Shown here: one piece after another, positions 43,053 to 49,031 of the stretch
Position numbering within the stretch: the first letter of the stretch is position 1
Layout: each line of letters starts with the position of its first letter
NCBI GenBank assembly: GCA_017848755.1
Contig: JAFIHI010000172.1
Coordinates: 1-49,031 of the forward strand
Source: Nakamurella sp.
GTDB taxonomy: Bacteria > Actinomycetota > Actinomycetes > Mycobacteriales > Nakamurellaceae
Length of the DNA stretch: 49,031 bases
Reading direction: 5' to 3'
Notes under the pieces: generated by a model
Seen by the model: the letters and a program-made list of their open reading frames with translations, nothing else
The model's database searches: none
What the model was told of the DNA's origin: nothing
Made by a program: the position numbers and the translations under genes

Positions 43053-44099
43053 TCACCCGACCTGCGCGCCGTGCTCCGGCGGAACCTCCTCGCCGGCTGC
43101 CACCGGACCGGGCGCCGTCCCGTCGCCGAACGGGCTGCCTCCCAACGCTTCTCGCCCATGCGGCGTCATCCACCCGGACAGATCGGGGCCTTTCGGCACG
43201 ATCCCGGTCGGATTGATGTCGCGGTGCACGATGTAGTAGTGCTGCTTGATCTGCGCGAAGTCGACGGTGTCGCCGAAACCCGGCGTCTGGAACAGATCTC
43301 GCGCGTACGCCCACAGCACCGGCATCTCGGTGAGCTTGTTGCGGTTGCACTTGAAGTGGCCGTGGTACACCGCGTCGAACCGGACCAGCGTCGTGAACAG
43401 GTAGACGTCGGCGAGGGTGATCGCCTCGCCCACCAGGTACCGCCGGGTGGCGAGCCGATCGGAGAGCCAGTCCAGCCGCGCGAAGAGCGCGTCATAGGCG
43501 CTGTCGTACGCCTCCTGCGATGCGGCGAAACCGCAGCGGTAGACGCCGTTGTTCACGTCCCGATACACGGCGTCAGCGACCTCGTCGATCTCGCCGCGCA
43601 GCGCCTCCGGGTACAGATCAGGCGCCCCCGGCCGGTGGTACGCGGTCCACTCGCTGCACAGGTCGACAGTGATCTGCGGGAAGTCGTTCGTCACCACCGC
43701 GCCGGTCGGCACGTCGACGATCGCCGGAACCGTGATCCCCTTCGGGTAATCCGGGAAACGCGCGAGGTACGCCTGTTGCAGCCGCTCGATCTGCAGCACC
43801 GGATCGACCCGGCCCGGATCGAGATCGAATGTCCAGCTTCGCTTGTCGTGCGTCGGCCCGCACAGGCCCATCGACAGCACCGGTTCCAGCCCCAATAGTC
43901 GCCGCACGATCATCACGCGATTCGCCCACGGACAGGCGCGGGCCGCGACCAGCCGGTACCGGCCGGGCTCGACCGGGTATCCGTCGCGGCCGTCCGCGGT
44001 GATCCGCGTCTCGATGTATCTCGTGTCGCGGGCGAACTCCTTGCCGCCCTCGACGTAAGTGCCCTGCTGTGCGGTACCGGCCGCGCCCGCTGATCCCAT
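43053..44099 (-). CDS. Glutathionyl-hydroquinone-reductase-like GST protein
   Basis: Thiol transferase of 348 residues (ECM4/YqjG-like). The N-terminal thioredoxin-like domain carries the catalytic Cys in ARACPWANRVMIVRRLLGLE. The all-helical C-terminal domain includes DVNNGVYRCGFAASQEAYD, YLVGEAITLADVYLFTTLVR and HYYIVHRDINPTGIVPKGPD, all hallmarks. The family reduces glutathionyl-hydroquinones. Actinobacteria usually use mycothiol, so the thiol partner here is probably mycothiol (inference). ATG 44099 is taken over the adjacent GTG 44102. Confidence 0.9.
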   Translation of the reverse strand: MGSAGAAGTAQQGTYVEGGKEFARDTRYIETRITADGRDGYPVEPGRYRLVAARACPWANRVMIVRRLLGLEPVLSMGLCGPTHDKRSWTFDLDPGRVDPVLQIERLQQAYLARFPDYPKGITVPAIVDVPTGAVVTNDFPQITVDLCSEWTAYHRPGAPDLYPEALRGEIDEVADAVYRDVNNGVYRCGFAASQEAYDSAYDALFARLDWLSDRLATRRYLVGEAITLADVYLFTTLVRFDAVYHGHFKCNRNKLTEMPVLWAYARDLFQTPGFGDTVDFAQIKQHYYIVHRDINPTGIVPKGPDLSGWMTPHGREALGGSPFGDGTAPGPVAAGEEVPPEHGAQVG

Positions 44100-44150
44100 C
44101 ACACAACCGTACGTCCGGCGATACCTCGCCAGCCGCCGCTTGGCGACCGA

Positions 44151-44165
44151 GTATGACGCTGTTCG
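44151..44165. repeat. Dispersed motif copy between GST-like and ABC permease genes
   Basis: GTATGACGCTGTTCG, the reverse of CGAACAGCGTCATAC, is a full match to the 15-bp core consensus. It is intergenic, with no inverted partner within 100 bp. Confidence 0.75.
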
Positions 44166-44243
44166 CGCTGCGCGCCGGGCCGCAAACCCAGCCGCCGTGC
44201 GCCCGTCGAGTCGTCCCGTCGGCGCCCATGCGCAGCGAAACGC

Positions 44244-45530
44244 TCAGCGCGCGAGGGCCTTGCGCAGGGACACCCGTGCACCGATGTGGATCACGGCATT
44301 GCGGTAGACCCGCCCGGCGAGTGCGGCCAAGAGCGGGATCATGGCGATCGCGAGCACGAGTGACAGCGCTGCCTCCCACCCCGGTACGCCGCCCATCGCG
44401 AGGCGCATCGGCATCAGTGTCGGCGCGAACAGCGGGATCACCGACATCACCTCGGCGAAGCTGTTGGACGGGTCGCCCGGCAGGATCGAGATGCCGATCA
44501 CATAACCCACGATCACGAAGCTCGTCACCGGCATGATGACGCCGGCCGCGTCCTCCTGCCGGGAGACGAGCGCGCCAGCGCCGGCGAACACGAACGCATA
44601 CATCACGAACCCGATCAGATACCACACCACAAGCCACGCAACGGTTCCCGCCGCTGCCGTGATCGAGAGCGTGATCGTCCCGAGCGCCAATGCCAACCCC
44701 GCACCGACCACTCCGTACAGCACGATCTGGATCAGCCCGAGTGCGCCGATTCCCAGCACCTTGCCCGTCATGAGCTCCCACGGCCGCACGGCGGACAGCA
44801 GTATCTCGACCACGCGAGAGGACTTCTCCTCGACCACCCCTTGGGCGACCATCTGGCCGCCGACCATGAGCGACAGGTAGATCAGGATTCCGGCCGCGCC
44901 GCCGAGAACCAGGTTCTGCACGTTGTAGGTGCGCGGCGGGTGCAGCGCCTGGACGTCGAGCCCCGCATGAGCGACGGCGGCGCCCACCGTCGCAGGATCG
45001 CCGCCAAGGGTTTGGATCTCGTCGTTCAGGGCCAGGTTTCGGGCGAGCACCGTGAGCGCGCCGCGCAGCGTCGGGTTCAGGGTCTTGTCGACCACTACGG
45101 TGAGGCCGCCGGTGGGCGAAGCAACGACAAGCGCGCTCAGCGTGCCGCTCGCCACCTCCGCCCGGCCCGCCGCCTCGCTCGCCACCGTCGACGCCGAGAT
45201 CTCCAGCCCGACAGCAGTTCCCGCCGACTGCAGCTGCTGCGCGATGTCCTTTCCACCGACCACGCCGACCGACTGCGTGCCCGAACCGAGTCCCGGCAGC
45301 AGGTGGAACGCCAGCACCGTCGCGACGATCACGAACAGCACGATCGCGGTCATCACGCGAAACGCCTTGGTGCGGAGCCGCGTCACCAGTTCCCGTGCCG
45401 CGATCAGGCGGATGGACTCGACGCTGCTCATGCGCGTGTCGCCGGGCAGATCCGCGGGTGAACCCGTCCCACGGCCGGTGGCGGACGACGCAGCTCGCAT
45501 CGCTGCGACGGTCGTCGATTCCTTTGTCAT
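44244..45530 (-). CDS. ABC-2 type exporter permease (NatB-like)
   Basis: Membrane subunit of an ABC exporter, 428 residues. One hydrophobic segment (VMTAIVLFVIVATVLAFHLL) is followed by a ~150-residue extracytoplasmic domain and then five or six C-terminal membrane segments (for example NLVLGGAAGILIYLSLMVGG, IVLYGVVGAGLALALG). VVEEKSSRVVEILLSAVRPW is the conserved ABC-2/NatB cytoplasmic block. ATG 45530 overlaps the ATPase stop by 4 bp, with AGGAGG upstream. NatAB exports Na+, but many homologues export drugs or peptides, so the substrate is open. Confidence 0.9.
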   Translation of the reverse strand: MTKESTTVAAMRAASSATGRGTGSPADLPGDTRMSSVESIRLIAARELVTRLRTKAFRVMTAIVLFVIVATVLAFHLLPGLGSGTQSVGVVGGKDIAQQLQSAGTAVGLEISASTVASEAAGRAEVASGTLSALVVASPTGGLTVVVDKTLNPTLRGALTVLARNLALNDEIQTLGGDPATVGAAVAHAGLDVQALHPPRTYNVQNLVLGGAAGILIYLSLMVGGQMVAQGVVEEKSSRVVEILLSAVRPWELMTGKVLGIGALGLIQIVLYGVVGAGLALALGTITLSITAAAGTVAWLVVWYLIGFVMYAFVFAGAGALVSRQEDAAGVIMPVTSFVIVGYVIGISILPGDPSNSFAEVMSVIPLFAPTLMPMRLAMGGVPGWEAALSLVLAIAMIPLLAALAGRVYRNAVIHIGARVSLRKALAR

Positions 45531-46444
45531 GCCGCCTCCTCCGCGGTGTGCGCCGTCACGACATGCCGGAATAGTTCCGTGAGATCGGGTCTGCGCCAAG
45601 CAAACTCGGTCACACGACTGGTCGCCAGCGCCGCCCGCAGCACTGCCTGATCATCGACACCGCGCTCGAGCGAGAGCGTCGCGGTGCCGGCCTGCTCGGC
45701 CAGCACCGTCACACCGTCGATCGCCGCGGCCCACCCCGGCGGAGCCGCCGGAGCCGTCACCACCAGCTGCGCCGCAGCACCGGAACGCAACTCGTCCACC
45801 GTGCCCAACGCCACCATGTGCCCGGACTTCACGATCCCGACGCGATCGCAGATCCGCTGCACGAGATCAAGCTGGTGACTGGAGAAGATCACCGGCACGC
45901 CCGCGTCCGCCCGCTCCCGGAGCACCCGGCTCATCACGTCGACCGCCACCGGGTCGAGGCCCGAGAACGGTTCGTCCAGAACGAGGATCGCCGCGTCGTG
46001 GATCAGCGCTGCGGCCAACTGCACGCGTTGCTGGTTCCCCAGGCTCAGCTTCTGCACGTCGTCTCCCCAACGCGACGCCACGCCGAGGCGCTCCGTCCAC
46101 TTCCGCGCCGCGGCCACAGCGGCCGCATACGACATCCCGTGCAGCCGCGCCAGATAGATGAGCTGCTCGCCGACCTTCATCTTCGGGTACAGGCCGCGCT
46201 CCTCGGGCATGTACCCGATCCGCCGACGGCTGGCGAAGTCGACCTCGTGGCCGGCCCAGCGCACCTGTCCGACGTCGGCCGACAGCACCCCCAGGATGAT
46301 GCGCATGGCCGTCGTCTTTCCGGCGCCGTTCGATCCGACGAAGCCGAAGATCTCGCCGGCGCGCACATCGAACGTCATGTCGTCCAGCGCGGTCACCGGG
46401 CCGAAACTCTTGCTCAGCCGCTCAATGGTCAAAGTCGCGTCCAT
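45527..46444 (-). CDS. ABC exporter ATP-binding protein (NatA-like)
   Basis: ATPase of 305 residues, partner of the following permease. Walker A is GSNGAGKTT, the signature is LSLGNQQR (the Asn variant used by NatA-type ATPases), Walker B is ILVLDEPFSGLDP and the switch is SSHQLD. The C-terminal 80 residues form a DUF4162-like regulatory tail. The start is ATG 46444 with GGAAAGG upstream. It is the first gene of a two-gene operon. The upstream 275 bp hold an inverted pair of dispersed motifs. Confidence 0.92.
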   Translation of the reverse strand: MDATLTIERLSKSFGPVTALDDMTFDVRAGEIFGFVGSNGAGKTTAMRIILGVLSADVGQVRWAGHEVDFASRRRIGYMPEERGLYPKMKVGEQLIYLARLHGMSYAAAVAAARKWTERLGVASRWGDDVQKLSLGNQQRVQLAAALIHDAAILVLDEPFSGLDPVAVDVMSRVLRERADAGVPVIFSSHQLDLVQRICDRVGIVKSGHMVALGTVDELRSGAAAQLVVTAPAAPPGWAAAIDGVTVLAEQAGTATLSLERGVDDQAVLRAALATSRVTEFAWRRPDLTELFRHVVTAHTAEEAA

Positions 46445-46531
46445 GTAGGCCTTTCCGTCGGTCGTGGGGTCGAGAAGCGCCGCGCAGCGCTCATAGACCT
46501 TACGCGCCAGTCTGCCAGGCGAACGCCGCGA

Positions 46532-46600
46532 GTATGACGCTGTCCTCGAGCCAGGCCCGATCCGACACGGCAGAGCGCCTGGGCGCGAACATCGTCATAC
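46532..46600. repeat. Inverted pair of dispersed motif copies upstream of the ABC exporter
   Basis: GTATGACGCTGTCC (46532-46545) and CGAACATCGTCATAC (46586-46600) form outer arms of a 69-bp unit. The gap 46445-46719 has no gene. This pair lies between the exporter start and the stop of the 120-residue unknown protein. Confidence 0.75.
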
Positions 46601-46719
46601 ACGCTGCCGGGCAATGACATCAGCTGGATCGGGCGCGAACGCCGAGCGCCGCAGGATGTTCGATGCGTCGTGCGGCGTCTGCGACGAAGGTCCGATGACG
46701 GGAGATGGCCGCGCGGCGG

Positions 46720-47082
46720 TCAACTCGCGGCGAACTCGCGCACCATCTCGGTCATGGTGCGCGCGACGCAGTCCGCATCGCACCGCCCGGCGAGATAGCC
46801 CGAACCGCAGGTGATCAGCTCCTCGAGCGCGGGGTAGAGCTCTCGCGCCTGCGCGTCCGCCGGTCGGCCGTCGCCACCTGCGGCCTTGTCCTGCTCAACG
46901 TAACCGCGGACCGCTGCCACCATGGCGTTGGCCATCGCGTCGGCGTCGACCTCGCCCCGCAGGAAGCCAGGGCCGAGCGCAACGGCGCTGTCCACCGCCG
47001 CCCGCATGCGCTGCGCCTGCGTCGACGCGTGTGAGGCCGTTTGCGCCGTCGTCTGAGTGCCGTGAGCCGAATCCAATCCCAT
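46720..47082 (-). CDS. Conserved-looking small protein of unknown function
   Basis: I do not recognise this 120-residue protein. It looks largely helical, with no signal peptide or membrane segment. The N-terminus is Thr/Gln/Ser-rich. The middle is MRAAVDSAVALGPGFLRGEV. The C-terminal half has three Cys in LITCGSGYLAGRCDADCVAR, which could bind metal or form disulfides. ATG 47082 is preceded by GGAAGGTGA, a good ribosome site, which supports a real gene. It is not obviously linked to its neighbours. Confidence 0.65.
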   Translation of the reverse strand: MGLDSAHGTQTTAQTASHASTQAQRMRAAVDSAVALGPGFLRGEVDADAMANAMVAAVRGYVEQDKAAGGDGRPADAQARELYPALEELITCGSGYLAGRCDADCVARTMTEMVREFAAS

Positions 47083-47169
47083 TACCGTCACCTTCCGTGA
47101 CACATCCGCGTGCCATGCCCATTGTGCGCTTTCCATGGCGATCTGATCATGGCGATCCGAGCCCGCGCC

Positions 47170-47184
47170 CGAACCACGTCATAC
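47170..47184. repeat. Dispersed motif copy in the gap before the E2 gene
   Basis: CGAACCACGTCATAC, followed by TCGG, is a near-consensus copy in the 163-bp gap 47083-47245. A short direct repeat CATGGCGATC also occurs twice just upstream. No gene is seen in this gap. Confidence 0.65.
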
Positions 47185-47245
47185 TCGGCGGCAATGAGGA
47201 CGGACGCTGGGCGTTCGGGCCGCTCGGGGGCGCGGGCTGGGTTCG

Positions 47246-48607
47246 CTAGGCGAGAATGCGGACCGGGTGTTCCAGCAGGTCCGTCAGGGCGGCCATCCAG
47301 CGCGCGGCAAGGACCCCGTCGACCGCGCGGTGGTCGACGGAGAGCACGAGGTGCATGACGCGTGCCGCTGTGAGTTCAGGTCCGTTCGCCCCTTCCACCG
47401 CTACCGGTTCGAGGCGAGCCGCACCGACCGCCAGGATCGCCGAATGCGGTGGGTTGATGATGGCGGCGAACTCCTCGACGGCGAACATGCCGAGGTTGGT
47501 GACGGTGATGCTGCCGCCCTCCAACTCCTGCTGCCGGAGCCTCCCGTTCCGCGTGCGGCTGGCGAAATCGGCAGTGGCGGCGGCGATCTCGCTGAGTGGT
47601 AGGCGGTCCACATCGCGCAGCACAGGGGTGACCAAGCCGCCATCGGTGGCGATGGCGACGGCCACGTCCACGTAGTCGTAGTGCCTCGTGGCGGTGTCGC
47701 TGAAGGTGACGTTCATGGCTGGCACGATGCGATGGGCGCGTGCCACGGCTCGCACCACGAGGTCGTTGACGGACACCTTCGGTTCGCCGTCCACGCGACC
47801 GGAGTTGAGCTCTGCCCGCAGCGCCAGTAGCGCATCGACCTGCGGTGTCGCCCGCACGTAGAAATGCGGGACGGTTTGCTTGCTGAAGGTCAGCCGGGAG
47901 GCGATGGCGGCGCGAACCTTGGAATGCGGCTCGTCGGTAAAGGTCCGGTCCGCCGCGCCCGTCTGCCGAGCGCTCGGCGAGGATCCGCTTGCGGGCGCGC
48001 TTGCCGGAGCCGATGCGATCGGCGCGGGCGAGCCGCCGCGCCGCGCCACGGCGGCCTCCACATCCCGGCGCACGATCCGGCCGCCGGGGCCGGTTCCGGC
48101 GAGTTCCGTCAGCGTGATCCCAGCGGTCTTCGCCATCTGGCGGGCGATCGGGCTGGCGAAAATCCTTCCGTACCCGGCGATGTCGAGGGATGTCCCGCCA
48201 TTGACCGCGGCACCGGGAGCCTGCGGAACGTGCCCAGGCGGGGTCGGCGCCGATGAGCTCAGCATCGTCGATGGGGCTGGGACCGGATCCTCCGTCATAG
48301 GCGGTTCGCTTGCTCCCCGACCGCCGGACGCCTGCGCGACCAGACCGGCGATCACTTCCGCGCTATCGCCCGGGGACCCGATCACGGCGAGCGGCGTGCC
48401 GACCGCCACCCGTTCACCGGCCGACACGAGTCGGCGGTGCAGCACGCCGTCGGTCTCCGCCTCGACCTCGATCACGGCCTTGTCGGTCTCTATCACCAGC
48501 AGCACATCGGACTCGGCGAACTCGGCCTTCTCGTCGACCGACCATTCCAAGAGCGTGGCCTCTTCCACACCGGCGGCCGGTGCGGGCATGCGAAGCAGTG
48601 AGGGCAT
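47246..48607 (-). CDS. Dihydrolipoamide acyltransferase (E2) of a 2-oxoacid/acetoin-type complex
   Basis: E2 core protein of 453 residues. A single lipoyl domain has its Lys43 in ETDKAVIEVE. A Pro/Ala/Ser linker follows, then the peripheral subunit-binding domain (SPIARQMAKTAGI with GTGPGGRIVRRDV), a second linker with APASAPASG, and the catalytic domain ending with the active-site His/Asp in SVDHRAVDG. ATG 48607 has GGGAG upstream, and the longer open frame runs into the E1-beta gene. It follows the E1-beta gene by 31 bp, giving operon order E1-alpha(?), E1-beta, E2. The substrate could be pyruvate, branched-chain oxoacids or acetoin. Confidence 0.92.
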   Translation of the reverse strand: MPSLLRMPAPAAGVEEATLLEWSVDEKAEFAESDVLLVIETDKAVIEVEAETDGVLHRRLVSAGERVAVGTPLAVIGSPGDSAEVIAGLVAQASGGRGASEPPMTEDPVPAPSTMLSSSAPTPPGHVPQAPGAAVNGGTSLDIAGYGRIFASPIARQMAKTAGITLTELAGTGPGGRIVRRDVEAAVARRGGSPAPIASAPASAPASGSSPSARQTGAADRTFTDEPHSKVRAAIASRLTFSKQTVPHFYVRATPQVDALLALRAELNSGRVDGEPKVSVNDLVVRAVARAHRIVPAMNVTFSDTATRHYDYVDVAVAIATDGGLVTPVLRDVDRLPLSEIAAATADFASRTRNGRLRQQELEGGSITVTNLGMFAVEEFAAIINPPHSAILAVGAARLEPVAVEGANGPELTAARVMHLVLSVDHRAVDGVLAARWMAALTDLLEHPVRILA

Positions 48608-48638
48608 CGAAGCACTCCCGTCGAAAGGTCGGCGCCGG

Positions 48639-49031
48639 TCAGCGGCGAGGGTTGTATTCACGCAGCGCGTCGACCACCTCTTCGGTCCGGGCGATCGCGG
48701 CGCGCTCCAGGACCTTGCTGATGCTCGGCGACGCGACACTGCCCGTCACCCGCTGCACCGGTTGGTCGAGCCAGTCGAAGAACCTCCGCCCGATCTCGTC
48801 GGAAAGCCAACCGCCGTAAGAGGTTCCGGGCGCTCCCTGTTCCACGATGAGCACGTTGTTGGTCTTCTTGACGCTCTCCCCGATGGTGTCCCAGTCGACG
48901 CTGGCGCGGTCGAGCCACCGGAGGTCGATCACCTCGGCGTCCGCCTCCGGAACCTGTGCGGCCGCCTGCAGCGAATGCTGCACCATCGACAGGTAGGTGA
49001 GCACGGTGATGCCGTTCCCCTCGCGACGCAC
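48639..49031 (-). CDS. E1-beta subunit of a 2-oxoacid/acetoin-type dehydrogenase, N-terminus outside window
   Basis: C-terminal 130 residues of a transketolase-like E1-beta. The block ITVLTYLSMVQHSLQAA begins the C-terminal domain. EVIDLRWLDRASVDWDTIGE and VLIVEQGAPGTSYGGWLSDE follow, all typical of E1-beta, and the end is REYNPRR. The frame is open to the window edge, so the start and the TPP-facing N-terminal domain lie beyond 49031. The Gln-Gly-Ala variant (where many have EGxxxxG) leans toward acetoin-type or unspecialised complexes, but this is weak. Confidence 0.9.
   Translation of the reverse strand: MRREGNGITVLTYLSMVQHSLQAAAQVPEADAEVIDLRWLDRASVDWDTIGESVKKTNNVLIVEQGAPGTSYGGWLSDEIGRRFFDWLDQPVQRVTGSVASPSISKVLERAAIARTEEVVDALREYNPRR

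Noticed and set aside
1..49031. Integrase, transposase, rRNA or phage genes marking a mobile island
   Set aside because: None were recognised on either strand, so horizontal transfer of the catabolic island rests only on content, the gene remnant and motif distribution.

Overview
The window is high-GC DNA (roughly two thirds GC) with many GTG starts, 4-bp ATGA/GTGA gene overlaps and TANNNT -10 boxes placed 6-7 nt before start codons. It reads as an actinobacterium. The MFS / lipoprotein / cold-shock neighbourhood, the form II CO-dehydrogenase-type operon and the GS-hydroquinone-reductase-like protein suggest the Mycobacteriales (Nocardia/Gordonia/Mycobacterium-type). Genus cannot be fixed from the sequence alone.

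Layout. (1) 1-7.4 kb, housekeeping and accessory: partial MFS transporter, lipoprotein, Gfo/Idh oxidoreductase, CspA-type protein, HAD phosphatase, APH(6)/StrB-like kinase, and a VapBC pair lying between two ~80-bp direct repeats, then an orphan PIN protein. (2) 7.4-24.1 kb, a sugar/acid catabolic island. Its first half is a recognisable non-phosphorylating L-fucose pathway: mutarotase, AKR and SDR dehydrogenases, lactonase, an L-fuconate dehydratase with all catalytic residues, and a binding protein plus two permeases. The last enzyme, the FAH-family 2,4-diketo-3-deoxy-L-fuconate hydrolase, survives only as a C-terminal stub at about 8531-8602. Its second half is an unfamiliar set: a class III CoA-transferase, a solute-binding-protein-like protein without signal peptide, a MaoC hydratase and a LacI regulator in one operon, and a second enolase-superfamily enzyme, an RraA-type lyase and a GntR regulator in another. 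Five copies of one operator-like motif sit in the promoter regions of both halves, so they appear to be one regulon.

(3) 24.2-40.5 kb, a molybdenum block: modABC with a HTH-TOBE protein, form II coxMLS, fdhD, moaA, xdhC, coxE (VWA), moxR/coxD and moaD, interrupted by a diguanylate cyclase, a LysR regulator and a small unknown gene. The block could import molybdate, contribute cofactor steps and mature a molybdenum hydroxylase. (4) 40.7-49 kb: Pro-rich membrane protein, PLP enzyme, small beta-domain protein, GS-hydroquinone-reductase-like protein, ABC-2 exporter, unknown protein, and the E2 and partial E1-beta of a 2-oxoacid/acetoin-type dehydrogenase complex.

The most unusual DNA-level signal is a dispersed ~18-bp motif (about GCGRACANCGTCATACNCG), often as inverted pairs. 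It is frequent from 25 to 48 kb, occurs once near 4.3 kb, and is absent from the 7-25 kb catabolic island.
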